A DNA stretch of 64,000 nt, taken from contig NZ_JACYFR010000002.1 of assembly GCF_014837175.1 (NCBI RefSeq), forward strand, positions 806,001 through 870,000, in the 5' to 3' direction. Below, one piece after another: positions 1-7,851 of the stretch (the first letter of the stretch is position 1; each line of letters begins with the position of its first letter). The position numbers were made by a program, and so were the translations under genes. A model generated the notes under the pieces. It saw nothing but the letters and a program-made list of their open reading frames with translations, searched no databases and had not been told where the DNA came from. The DNA comes from Cellulomonas sp. JH27-2. Its GTDB lineage: Bacteria; Actinomycetota; Actinomycetes; Actinomycetales; Cellulomonadaceae.

Positions 1-2
1 AC

Positions 3-542
3 AAGGCGAGCGCGGTCATCGCGGTGCTCGCCATGGCCGCGTTCTGTGGTCTGTCGATCCTGGGCAATGCGACGCATGCACTCGGGAGTGCTGCCGCAGG
101 GTCGGAGCGGCTCACGGGTGTAGCGCTTGCCGTAGCCGCCCCTATCGCGATCCTGCTCACCACGGAGCTTCTGGCTCGCACGGTCATCGCAAGCCCGGAG
201 GAGCACGTGCCGGCCCCGTCGCGTTCGGCTCGTCGCGCAGCCCGTGTCGTCGCGCAGCAGCCAGCCCAGTCCGCCACCCCGGTCGCCGCGGCTGCTCCCA
301 CCCAGCCGACCACGGACGCCGAGCCGGTTCGTGCGCGCAGGACCGCGACGGGCGCGGGAAGTGCAGGCAGGACGGAGCGGGAGGCGCTAAAGGCTGAGGT
401 GCTCCGGCTCGCGGCCGAGGGACTGTCACACCGGGCCATCACCGCGCAGCTGGAGGGTGCCGTTCCGGCAACCACCGTGGGCCGCTGGATTCGGGATGCC
501 GCCGAGCAGAACGACGGGGAGCCGATTCTCGTGGCCGTATAG
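3..542 (+). CDS. DUF2637 (SpdB-like) membrane protein with C-terminal HTH, 5'-truncated by the window
   Basis: The reading frame is open from the first complete codon, so the N-terminus lies outside the window. The visible part starts inside a hydrophobic segment (VIAVLAMAAFCGLSILGNAT), followed by a second hydrophobic stretch and an Ala/Pro/Arg-rich linker. It ends in a helix-turn-helix-like region at about residues 125-165 of the visible chain (EGLSHRAITAQLEG...TTVGRWIR). Membrane segments followed by an HTH tail match DUF2637/SpdB-like proteins, which in actinomycete conjugative plasmids and integrative elements are linked to plasmid spread. The DUF assignment rests on the membrane motif and architecture. 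The role in transfer is inference from the family, and no other transfer gene is in view. Confidence 0.6.
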   Translation, partial: KASAVIAVLAMAAFCGLSILGNATHALGSAAAGSERLTGVALAVAAPIAILLTTELLARTVIASPEEHVPAPSRSARRAARVVAQQPAQSATPVAAAAPTQPTTDAEPVRARRTATGAGSAGRTEREALKAEVLRLAAEGLSHRAITAQLEGAVPATTVGRWIRDAAEQNDGEPILVAV

Positions 543-546
543 CGCC

Positions 547-607
547 AATCCGGCACAGCGTTTTCGTCTGTAGCAGCAACTATTCTGGACTAATCAGGCA
601 CAGCGTT
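547..607. repeat. Two near-identical 16-bp direct repeats before the prepilin-like gene
   Basis: AATCCGGCACAGCGTT (547-562) recurs as AATCAGGCACAGCGTT (592-607), with one mismatch and 45 bp from start to start. Both copies lie in the non-coding stretch between the DUF2637 gene and the prepilin-like gene. They could be regulator or protein binding sites. Nothing else recognisable occurs between 608 and 773. Confidence 0.5.
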
Positions 608-786
608 CCCCGGCTCGCTGAACCAGTTCGAGACGAAACGCACCAACAAGAACTGCGGCTCGTGTTGACCACCTCCAACACGATGGCGCACCGCCCGCCG
701 GGACCTGATAACCGGCGGGCACTCAAACCCCCTCGTCAGGGCATCAGGGCTCAGGCGGGAAAGACAGAAAGTCGAGGTGGCCCCCC

Positions 787-3700
787 ATGGGCCTTCAAAA
801 CTGGGCCCGCCGGACGCGGGCCGCACTCAGGTCGGACGCCGGTCTCACGCTGGTGGAGCAACTCGTCGTGGTGATTCTGCTCGGCATACTCGTCGGCATC
901 ATCGCGAAATCGACGCACTGGGCCACGCATGACGCCCAGGCGCTTCCCGATCGTCAGGCGCAGTGGAACAAGACGCTCGACGCGTCCGGTCAGCTCGTCC
1001 GCGACATCGGGCATGCAGTCACCATTCGTACGGCTGAGTCGCAGCGTCTCGTCGTCGACACCGTGCTCGACGGCCAGTGTGTGGAACGGGATTATCGCGT
1101 CGCCAGCGGGAAGCTCGCCGTGACGACGCACTGGTTCGGGCAGGAAGACTGCACCGGCGACGTCGCGAACCTCGAGAAGAAGACCGAGACGCTCCTCACG
1201 TCGCACACCGGGTCCACGACGTTCTCCTACTTGACGGCCGAGGGCAGGGCCATCACGCTTCCGGCGACGAACACCCGGAGCATCAAAACGGTCTCCTGGC
1301 ACCTGGAAACCCAGCTCAAGGGCTTGACGAAGCCGCAGACGCTCGACAGCGCACAGGCGTTCACGGGGCGTAACACCGTCACAAAGAACCCGGCCCCGTG
1401 CGACGCCGAGTACGCCGCCGCGCCACTGCTGAATATCACGACGACGGGTGTCGGGCTGAACCGGCCCGTCTTGACCTGGTCGGACGCAACCTCGTCCCTC
1501 ACCACGGGCTGGACGGTCTGGCGAGTGACGTGGCCGACTGGCCAGCCTCAAACGAACAGCTTGACCCAGGTAGCGTTCATTGCTGACCCGAGGACGACGA
1601 CGTGGACGGACAACACCGTCACCCTGACGCCGGGCCTGTCCGTGAAGTACGTGGTCCAGGCCGACCTCAACACGACCTGCTCGGCGGCTTCTGCGCCGCT
1701 GTCGAACGCGGTCGTCACGGGCATGCGTCCGGCGGCACCCTCGTCGCTGACCGCCGTTGGGCGCGCGGCCAACATCGACCTGTCCTGGCCGGAAGTTGCT
1801 GGTGCTACCTCCTACGACATCTACCGCGACGGCGTGCTGTTCAAGACCGGTGTCACCGGAACTGGTGCGACCATCACGTTTACCGACGGTGTTGGGCAGG
1901 ACCGTTGGGGCAACGCCATCGGCGCTGGGCATAACCATGGATACAAGATTGTGGCAGTCAATAGATGGGAGCAGGTCATCACGGGCGCCATTGAGGGCGC
2001 CGACCTTCCTCTTGGTCAGCTGGACAGCGCAAAGTACGGCGGCGCTCTGCGGGCTTACTCATCTCGTGCGGTCGGGTTCACCGCACCGATCAAGCCGGAC
2101 GTGAGCGCCAGCCCGAACACGGACAACTCCAACACGGTCACGTGGACACCAGCACCAATGGCTGGTGCACCTGTCGCGTGGGTTGGTGCTGGTGGCACAC
2201 CCGCCGCGACGCTCGACGCAACGTGGGACGTGCAGCACAAGCAGACGGCAGAGGCGTTCACGGACGCGTTCACGAGCACGCCGTACGCGACCAAGACAAA
2301 GGACGACACCGGGCGCACCCGCGGTGACACGACCCTCTACCGCGCACGCACGTGCAACATCGCGGGCTGCTCGGTCTGGTCGGCCACGGATTCGAGCACG
2401 CAGCGGCCCCCGAACCCCACCTCGTGCACGGTCAGCAACGTCACGACTCGCTCCGCGACCGTCACCGTGAACCCTGCGGCCATGGTGTCGACAGCGACCG
2501 GGTACTCCGTAACCGGAGGCACCGCCGCGCCTGGATACTCCGTTGCGTGGAGCGGCGCAGCAACGTCCAAGGCCAAGGACGTTGACCGCCTCGCCGACGG
2601 AACCACTCACACGTTCACCGCAAAGACCAGCAATGCGACGGGCGCTTCGGATGGCACACCATGCTCGGCGACCACCCCCGCCGTTCAGGTGAGCGTCTCG
2701 GCGTCCGCATCGGGCTCGGGCAGCGAGTTGCAGCGCACCAAGAGCATCGTCGCGAAGGTCACCTCGACCAACGGCACCGCCAACACACCGTCCATCAAGC
2801 GCACCTCGGGCGCGACGCCACGCTCGGGTGAGGACTCCGGTATCGGCCGCAAGTGCGTCGCAGGCTCGACGACGGTCTGCACTTCCGATGACTACTGGTA
2901 CTGGAACCCGCTGGCTGACAACACCAGCTACACCGTCTCAGCAACAGCGACGGACGGTGTGAACGTCACTTCGGTCAAGACAACCACCGCGTCGACTGAC
3001 GAGTTGCAACCACCTTCGGTTTCCGCAGTGGCCACCAACCTCGGCACGCTCCAGAGCACGCGCGCGATCAAGGCGCGTGTCATCGCAGTCACTGGCTCGC
3101 GTGTTACCCCCACGATCGACCGCTCTGGCACCATCAAGACCGGTGAGTCGAACGGGAACGGGAACCGCTGCGATGCGAACGACCAGTGCACGGACACCGA
3201 CTACTGGCACTGGGACAGCCTCGTCGACAACACGACCTACACGGTCACAGCGAAGGTGACAGACGACTTCAACACAGCCTCAGCGACCACCACGGCAAAG
3301 ACCGACCTGCTGGCGACACCAGCACTCACCGTTGAGAGCACCGGGACGTACTGGGTCAAGTTGTCGATGAGCGCATCGAACGGGTCGTCGGCCGACTCGC
3401 AGCTCGGCCTCAGTGGAAGCGGATGGCAGGACGGACGCTCAACAGCCTTCTACAACCAGAAGGACGGCACCACGTTCACCGCGTACGCGAAGAACGGAGA
3501 CGGCTTCAACGTCTCCCCGAGCGACTCCGGCCCCGCGAAGACCAAGCCTCTCGAACCGGCCTACGCGTCGTGCTACTACTCCGTGACTGACAACACCGCA
3601 CCTGGCAGCATTAAGGTATGGGGTGGCGACAGTGTGTACGTAGACGGTCAAGGGTGGTACAGCGAGTACCACACGTTCAGCGGCCTCGGCGCGAAGACGT

Positions 3701-4155
3701 ACACCAACATCCAGGCATACTCAGAGGTTACCGACGGATACAACACGAACAAGGCATCCAGCGGCTGCGCGAACGTCACCATCAAGCAGGGGAAGCCCAT
3801 CGCGCCTGGGTGCAGCGTGGTTGCGTCGCCGTCATCCTCCAACGGATACCTGTCGTACGGGTGGTGCCAGTCGATTGGCGCGACCTCCTACGAGATTGAG
3901 CTCGGCAACTACCTCTGGCAGGAAGGCCACTGGTCGTACTTCACGTACACCAAGAACTCGGTCGAACCGGGCGGTGACGTCACCACTAATGACCGCGGTG
4001 ATTACACGCAGATCAACTACGCGGACAACGACGCTGCAGTAGTTCACAGCCGAGCTCACAACTCCGCTGGATGGAGCGACTGGTCCAGCTGGGCCAAGGT
4101 CTCGTGGACACCACCGGGATGGGTGGGGCCGCGTACGTCGTGGGATAACTTCTAG
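787..4155 (+). CDS. Giant type IV prepilin-like surface protein with fibronectin-like repeats
   Basis: The 1122-residue protein opens with a basic leader and a class-III prepilin signature: Gly19, then LTLVE with the conserved Glu at +5 of the mature chain, followed by a ~20-residue hydrophobic helix. Prepilin peptidase would cut after Gly19. A pseudopilin-like head seems to extend to about residue 200. Fibronectin type III-like beta modules follow. Two of them are clear tandem repeats at about 633-738 and 739-845, each carrying a Cys pair and a DYWxW...DNTxYTV core. The C-terminus is rich in Trp and Tyr and ends in WDNF. Classical pilins are 130-250 residues, so this length is exceptional. 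GAGG at 774-777 supports the start. A surface adhesin or contact role is inference, and no pilus ATPase or prepilin peptidase is in the window. Confidence 0.75.
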   Translation: MGLQNWARRTRAALRSDAGLTLVEQLVVVILLGILVGIIAKSTHWATHDAQALPDRQAQWNKTLDASGQLVRDIGHAVTIRTAESQRLVVDTVLDGQCVERDYRVASGKLAVTTHWFGQEDCTGDVANLEKKTETLLTSHTGSTTFSYLTAEGRAITLPATNTRSIKTVSWHLETQLKGLTKPQTLDSAQAFTGRNTVTKNPAPCDAEYAAAPLLNITTTGVGLNRPVLTWSDATSSLTTGWTVWRVTWPTGQPQTNSLTQVAFIADPRTTTWTDNTVTLTPGLSVKYVVQADLNTTCSAASAPLSNAVVTGMRPAAPSSLTAVGRAANIDLSWPEVAGATSYDIYRDGVLFKTGVTGTGATITFTDGVGQDRWGNAIGAGHNHGYKIVAVNRWEQVITGAIEGADLPLGQLDSAKYGGALRAYSSRAVGFTAPIKPDVSASPNTDNSNTVTWTPAPMAGAPVAWVGAGGTPAATLDATWDVQHKQTAEAFTDAFTSTPYATKTKDDTGRTRGDTTLYRARTCNIAGCSVWSATDSSTQRPPNPTSCTVSNVTTRSATVTVNPAAMVSTATGYSVTGGTAAPGYSVAWSGAATSKAKDVDRLADGTTHTFTAKTSNATGASDGTPCSATTPAVQVSVSASASGSGSELQRTKSIVAKVTSTNGTANTPSIKRTSGATPRSGEDSGIGRKCVAGSTTVCTSDDYWYWNPLADNTSYTVSATATDGVNVTSVKTTTASTDELQPPSVSAVATNLGTLQSTRAIKARVIAVTGSRVTPTIDRSGTIKTGESNGNGNRCDANDQCTDTDYWHWDSLVDNTTYTVTAKVTDDFNTASATTTAKTDLLATPALTVESTGTYWVKLSMSASNGSSADSQLGLSGSGWQDGRSTAFYNQKDGTTFTAYAKNGDGFNVSPSDSGPAKTKPLEPAYASCYYSVTDNTAPGSIKVWGGDSVYVDGQGWYSEYHTFSGLGAKTYTNIQAYSEVTDGYNTNKASSGCANVTIKQGKPIAPGCSVVASPSSSNGYLSYGWCQSIGATSYEIELGNYLWQEGHWSYFTYTKNSVEPGGDVTTNDRGDYTQINYADNDAAVVHSRAHNSAGWSDWSSWAKVSWTPPGWVGPRTSWDNF

Positions 4156-4171
4156 GAGCACTGCATGACAG

Positions 4172-4214
4172 AACGAAGGGGCACCCGGCTCAGATAGCCG
4201 GGTGCCCCTTCGTT
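4172..4214. terminator. Perfect 19-bp hairpin between convergent genes
   Basis: A 19-bp perfect inverted repeat (arms 4172-4190 and 4196-4214) with a 5-nt loop lies 17 nt after the prepilin-like gene stop and 18 nt after the end of the opposing lipoprotein gene. No long U-tract follows, which is common for actinobacterial terminators. Its position suggests it stops transcription from both sides. Confidence 0.9.
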
Positions 4215-4232
4215 GTCGGTGCGTCGAGATGC

Positions 4233-4877
4233 TTACTTGTCGGCGACGACGATCACGAACTTCTCCGGGTGCTTCTGCTTCGCGACCCATGCCTCGGTGT
4301 TCGCGATAGCGCCCTTGAGGGTGGACGAGCTCGTCTCCTTGAAGAGCGTGACCAGGACGCTGCTCGCCGCGCCGTAGTAGGTCGAAGCGGGCTGCCCAGC
4401 GGGCTTGTCCTGGATCCACAGCGGGTAGATGACCAGGACGGTCTTGCCCGTCGCCTCGCTCGCGGCATCTGCGAACGGACGGATCTGGCTCGAGGTCACG
4501 GTGCTTTCACCCGCGGCCTTGACCGTCTCAACGACAGGCTCAGCGATAGCGGCCCTGAGTGCCTTCGTGAACGGCTTCGTCGGGTCGAACACGATGGCAC
4601 CGCGGTGCGCCAGCGGGTAGGTCTTGAGGCCCGCCTTCTCTGCTGCGGCCTGCTGGTCCATCGTCAGAACCGTGTCGCCAGCCTTCGGTGCCGCCGCGGG
4701 TGCCGGCGCCGGGGTCTCGACCGGGGAGGGCGCCTCGGTGGTCGCGATGGCAGCCGGCTTGGTCTCGACCGGAGTGGGCGTGTTGTCGTTGCCGCTGCAC
4801 GCGGCGAGCGTGAGTGCGAGGCCGAGCGCAAGGGCGAGTGCGGTCGGTAGGGCTACGAGGTTCTTTGCGGTCTTCAC
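4233..4877 (-). CDS. Putative lipoprotein of the mobile element
   Basis: 214 residues starting at GTG 4877, with AAGGAG 7 nt upstream. The N-terminus is a lipoprotein signal: MKTAKN, a hydrophobic core, and the lipobox LAAC at about residues 24-27. A Thr/Pro/Ala-rich linker to about residue 65 probably spans the cell wall. A soluble domain of about 150 residues follows and contains segments such as GKTVLVIYPLWIQDK. I do not recognise its family and see no catalytic motif. It follows a tiny membrane-protein gene on the same strand, 86 nt away, and the two probably share the promoter near 5166. Its convergence with the prepilin-like gene raises the possibility of a shared cell-surface role, which is speculation. 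Confidence 0.75.
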   Translation of the reverse strand: MKTAKNLVALPTALALALGLALTLAACSGNDNTPTPVETKPAAIATTEAPSPVETPAPAPAAAPKAGDTVLTMDQQAAAEKAGLKTYPLAHRGAIVFDPTKPFTKALRAAIAEPVVETVKAAGESTVTSSQIRPFADAASEATGKTVLVIYPLWIQDKPAGQPASTYYGAASSVLVTLFKETSSSTLKGAIANTEAWVAKQKHPEKFVIVVADK

Positions 4878-4963
4878 GGTTGGGCTCCTTGGTCTGGTGC
4901 TCCCATCGGTTGGGGGCTGGGTGTTCTTGACGGTGCGCGTCGGTCGGTTCGACGCAATGAGCG

Positions 4964-5110
4964 CTAGCGGGTGAGGGCGGTTGCTGCGACGACCGAGGCG
5001 ATGCCGGCGGCAAAGCCGGCAATGATCAGGGCGAGTGGGCGACGAGCTGCGAATCGTTCGAGGCGGTCCGAGCCGGGGACGGGGGTGCTGAGTGCGGTGC
5101 GGAGAGTCAT
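4964..5110 (-). CDS. Tiny single-pass membrane protein (48 aa)
   Basis: A 48-residue ORF starts at ATG 5110, with GAAAGG about 7 nt upstream. It has a charged N-terminal half (about residues 14-24, including DRLERFAARR) followed by one hydrophobic helix rich in Ala and Ile (about residues 26-46). The stop is TAG at 4964-4966. It is the first gene after the divergent operator at 5166-5235 and precedes the lipoprotein gene on the same strand. The ribosome site, promoter position and one clean transmembrane segment support it as real. Function unknown. Confidence 0.6.
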   Translation of the reverse strand: MTLRTALSTPVPGSDRLERFAARRPLALIIAGFAAGIASVVAATALTR

Positions 5111-5165
5111 TGTCGTGCCTTTCGTCTATACGCGTTCGCCGGGATTGGCTTTGCGTTCTGCACTA

Positions 5166-5235
5166 ACTATAGCCGGCAGTTCCCACATCCCAAGGAACAC
5201 CCTGTTCCGTCACCGTAGGAACTGCCGGCTACGAT
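5166..5235. promoter_or_regulatory. Divergent promoters with nested inverted-repeat operator
   Basis: A perfect 14-bp inverted repeat (TAGCCGGCAGTTCC at 5170-5183 and its complement at 5218-5231) encloses a second one, GGAACA-ccc-TGTTCC (5194-5208). The two are almost concentric, around 5200-5201. Candidate -10 hexamers sit at the outer edges: TATAGT on the minus strand (5166-5171) and TACGAT on the plus strand (5230-5235). The arms would therefore cover both promoters' -35 to -10 regions, as expected for a repressor controlling the 5110 and 5275 genes together. The HTH protein encoded at 5275 is the obvious candidate binder (inference). Confidence 0.65.
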
Positions 5236-5274
5236 TAGGAGCAGCCGACGAACGTATAGACAGGAGCCCCCGAA

Positions 5275-6081
5275 ATGAGCATCGCCGAAAGCGACACCCC
5301 GACCCGTCCAGGCATTGACCCGGATTACGACGCCGTGATGCGGTGGGTTGCACCCGTAATGGTCGAAACGAGCAAGGAAGACCTGGACGCCGCGCGTGCG
5401 GAGCAGGCCGAAGCGGCGCGTGAAGCGCGTGCCGTGCCGGGGTCACATTGGCCACGTAACCCAGCGACCGCCCCAACGAGCGCCCGTGCGCTGGCTGTAC
5501 TGGAAAAGGCCGACGACCAGGCAGTAGACCTGGCCCTTCGTGAGCTCGACCGGTTGCTCGACCGCGCGATGCGGCACACGGACCTGGCTCGACGTGCCCG
5601 GATGCTCGCCCGTGTGGACCGCGCCCTGGCCGACCCGAAGCGCGGTATCGCGAAGCGTCTCCGAGAAGCGCGCACGGCGACTCTTGGTGCTCGGCATGCG
5701 GCGCGCGTTCAGGCGCTCGTGAGCGCGGGCGTGCCGGTGCGGAACGCTGTCGCTGACGCGCACGCCAAGCTCGCCTCGGAAGCTGGTGTCTCGACCCGTC
5801 GTATCCGGGCGCTCCTGGCGGCGAATCCCACCTATGAGTCTGCCGAACGGCAGGACGTCCGCGCCAACCTCAAGGCCGAGCGGGACGCGCGAGCGGCTGC
5901 ACGTCAGGGTCAGCTCGTTGCTGAGCGTCAGGTCGCGCTCCAGCAGGGGCACGCCTGGAACGCAAGGATGTGGGCCGGTGAAACCATCCGGGAGATCGCA
6001 GTCGCCGATGGTGTGCCGTGGCAGCGGGTCGCGTCGTGGGTCAAGACCGCTCGCGAGACCGGTGCAGAGGCCGCGGCGTGA
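5275..6081 (+). CDS. Helical protein with C-terminal HTH, possible element regulator
   Basis: 268 residues; ATG 5275 has AGGAG 8 nt upstream. The sequence is rich in Ala, Arg and Glu and looks largely helical, with long stretches such as RRARMLARVDRALADPKRGI. Two HTH-like segments are visible: one around residues 148-182 (AGVPVRNAVADA...GVSTRRIRALL), and one near the C-terminus at about 233-262 (GETIREIAVADGVPWQRVASW). Such paired HTH segments occur in plasmid and phage DNA-binding proteins, but I do not recognise the family. It faces a tiny membrane gene and a lipoprotein gene across the nested palindromic operator, so autoregulation and control of the divergent pair is a reasonable inference. 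Confidence 0.6.
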   Translation: MSIAESDTPTRPGIDPDYDAVMRWVAPVMVETSKEDLDAARAEQAEAAREARAVPGSHWPRNPATAPTSARALAVLEKADDQAVDLALRELDRLLDRAMRHTDLARRARMLARVDRALADPKRGIAKRLREARTATLGARHAARVQALVSAGVPVRNAVADAHAKLASEAGVSTRRIRALLAANPTYESAERQDVRANLKAERDARAAARQGQLVAERQVALQQGHAWNARMWAGETIREIAVADGVPWQRVASWVKTARETGAEAAA

Positions 6082-6156
6082 CGCCCCTCCCACGCCCCTA
6101 CCCACTCTGCCCGCGCTTGTGGCGCACCGACCCGCACCGACCCTTGGAGGTACGTG

Positions 6157-6342
6157 ATGGACGATGCGACAGGCCGCGACCTGGGTGCTGGTGAGGTCGA
6201 AGGGGCGGCAGCAGCTGCGCGGCGCGAAAGGCGAGGACGACGGTTCGCCGGCGAGTTCGAGGATGAAGTCGCCTGGGTGCTCACGCCGAGCAAGCAGGTC
6301 GAGGATCTACTTGTGAAACTCGGGCTGGCAGGAGGCGGGTAG
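6157..6342 (+). CDS. Small hypothetical protein (61 aa)
   Basis: A 61-residue ORF with GGAGG at 6146-6150, 6 nt before ATG 6157. A GTG at 6154 is also in frame but too close to the Shine-Dalgarno. The chain is charged and Arg/Glu-rich in the middle and ends in a short amphipathic helix (QVEDLLVKLGLA). It starts 75 nt after the HTH gene, probably in the same transcript. Its last 36 nt overlap the end of the convergent unknown gene. No function can be assigned. Confidence 0.5.
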   Translation: MDDATGRDLGAGEVEGAAAAARRERRGRRFAGEFEDEVAWVLTPSKQVEDLLVKLGLAGGG

Positions 6343-7098
6343 GACGGGGCTCAAGGGGCTAAGCCTCAACGGGCGGGCCGCAGGCGGTAGACCCCCGCGA
6401 ACCAGCCATTTTCGCGACAGTCGCTGTTCGGATAGCCAAGCAAAGCCAGTTTCGCCGATCCCGGCCGAGATTCCACGGACGGTGTCTGAGGCAGTGCGGG
6501 GTTCACGCCCGAGCATGTGAGACGGGGTCGGGAACCGCGGAACCGCCCGACGGACGACCAGACCCGTGAGCCACTGACCAGCACCGTTCTTAAGCGGGCC
6601 TAGTGCTGCATTGGCCTCGCGGGCCGCCGCTTCGCGCGGCCACCATGGCAGACCTTCGCACACGAAGAGGTCGATGTCGGTCGCATAGCCGGGTGGAGGG
6701 GGTTCTGCGATGTGCGCCTCGAAGCCGCCAGCAACCTCGCCAGCACTTGGAGCAGAAGGCACGCCGTCCTCGAAGAGGTCCCACGTCGTGCGTATCCGTA
6801 TGACGCGGCGCACACCGGGCGCGACGAGCTCACCGTCGAACCAGGCAGGGAGAAAGCCAACCGTCGCCACGGTCGCCGTGTCCGCTGGTGTCGCGCCGTC
6901 AGAGCCGAGCTTGAAGCCTGGTGCGGCATGGCGTTCGTCCGGTCCGTGAAGGCTGATCTTGAAGCCTCCGAGCGCTTGAGCGCGCGGCTTCACGTAGAAC
7001 GAGGTGTTCCCGGGCCAGATTCGCCAGACGTACCCGAGGTAGACGGGGTTCCGCCAGCCTGTCAGAACGTAGATGCCCGTGGAACGCTCAGTAGCCAC
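6307..7098 (-). CDS. Conserved actinobacterial protein of unknown function
   Basis: 263 residues from GTG 7098. The N-terminal two thirds look well conserved and globular, with motifs such as NTSFYVKPR, FKISLHGPDERH, PGFKLG, WFDGELVAPGVRR and VCEGLPWWP. I associate this pattern with uncharacterised proteins seen across actinobacteria, but no catalytic motif stands out. The last 25-30 residues are Pro-rich and may be a divergent tail. Its start overlaps the stop of the preceding DUF2511-type lipoprotein gene by 11 nt, so the two are probably translationally coupled and may act together. Alternative upstream starts would lie wholly inside the lipoprotein gene and are unlikely. Confidence 0.65.
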   Translation of the reverse strand: MATERSTGIYVLTGWRNPVYLGYVWRIWPGNTSFYVKPRAQALGGFKISLHGPDERHAAPGFKLGSDGATPADTATVATVGFLPAWFDGELVAPGVRRVIRIRTTWDLFEDGVPSAPSAGEVAGGFEAHIAEPPPPGYATDIDLFVCEGLPWWPREAAAREANAALGPLKNGAGQWLTGLVVRRAVPRFPTPSHMLGREPRTASDTVRGISAGIGETGFAWLSEQRLSRKWLVRGGLPPAARPLRLSPLSPVLPASCQPEFHK

Positions 7099-7420
7099 AG
7101 GCGGTGAGTCCGAAGTCTGTGAGGCCGGAGATGTCGATCTTGAGCCCAGCGACGTCGGGGTCGTCCAGCCAGATGGGGTCGATGATCTGGTACCCACCGC
7201 TCTTGGCCAGGCCGTTCAGGGCGTAGTCGGTGCCGTCGACGCGGAAGACGAGCTGGTTGGAGCCGGCACACACGATGTTCCCGCCATCGACCGACAGCGG
7301 CCAGGTCCAGCCGAGTGCTTGGGCGGTGTCCGCATCAACGGTCTTGGTCGTTGGTTCGGATGAGCATCCAGCGATCGTCACTATGACGCACGCTGCGAGG
7401 ACTGCGACTCGACCATGCAT
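7088..7420 (-). CDS. DUF2511-like lipoprotein
   Basis: 110 residues from ATG 7420. The signal peptide ends in a lipobox (TIAGC, Cys at about residue 19). The body carries a DUF2511-like pattern: a WPLSVDGG segment, a Cys after IV, YALNG, and the C-terminal block DPIWLDDP...GLKIDISGL ending in Cys-Gly-Tyr. The two body cysteines probably form a disulphide outside the membrane. The family has no established function that I know. The gene is coupled by an 11-nt overlap to the next gene downstream and lies behind a frameshifted small gene, in a transcript leaving the operator region at 7852-8008. Confidence 0.65.
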   Translation of the reverse strand: MHGRVAVLAACVIVTIAGCSSEPTTKTVDADTAQALGWTWPLSVDGGNIVCAGSNQLVFRVDGTDYALNGLAKSGGYQIIDPIWLDDPDVAGLKIDISGLTDFGLTACGY

Positions 7421-7473
7421 GTCCCCATCCAATCGAGCGGCGCGGCGCGTGAGGCAGAGATCGCCGGGTGAAC

Positions 7474-7790
7474 TCACTCTCGCCCTGGCACTCCGACGCG
7501 CTGCTCGACGGTGATGCTGCCGGGGTAGGTGCCGAGGCTCCACCGTGTGACGTCTGTGCAGCCTTCGGCGGTCCAGACGCCGCACGAGCCGGAGATCCAT
7601 ACGCTGTGGTGCCGTTCGAGGCGCACCCGCAGCCAACGACGGTCTCCCTGGGGCGCCGGCCACCATCAACTGGCCACCCGGTCCCGCACCTCGGGCAGGC
7701 GACCGGCGGTACGAGCTGCCAGCCGCCGGCGCGGAGCTGCCACCAGCGTGGCCGGGGCGGGACCGCTCCTGACAGTGGCATGCCGGCCAC
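7474..7790 (-). pseudogene. Small Cys-rich gene with probable frameshift
   Basis: From GTG 7790 (ATG 7781 is also in frame) the frame encodes WWQLRAGGWQLVPPVACPRC and continues to about VVGCGC, a plausible zinc-binding N-terminal half. The matching second half lies one frame over: RHHSVWISGSCGVWTAEGC, then TYPGSITVEQR, stopping at TGA 7474-7476. In the original frame the sequence turns into low-complexity Ala/Ser/Pro. A single-base indel near 7615-7640 would join both halves into a protein of roughly 105 residues. It could be a decayed gene, a sequencing error or coincidence. It heads the leftward transcript that includes the DUF2511-like lipoprotein. Confidence 0.4.
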
Positions 7791-7851
7791 GGTACGTCCG
7801 GGAAGCCAGGGGGTCGAACTGGTGTGCGGTCTGGCGCTCTGACCTGCCCTT

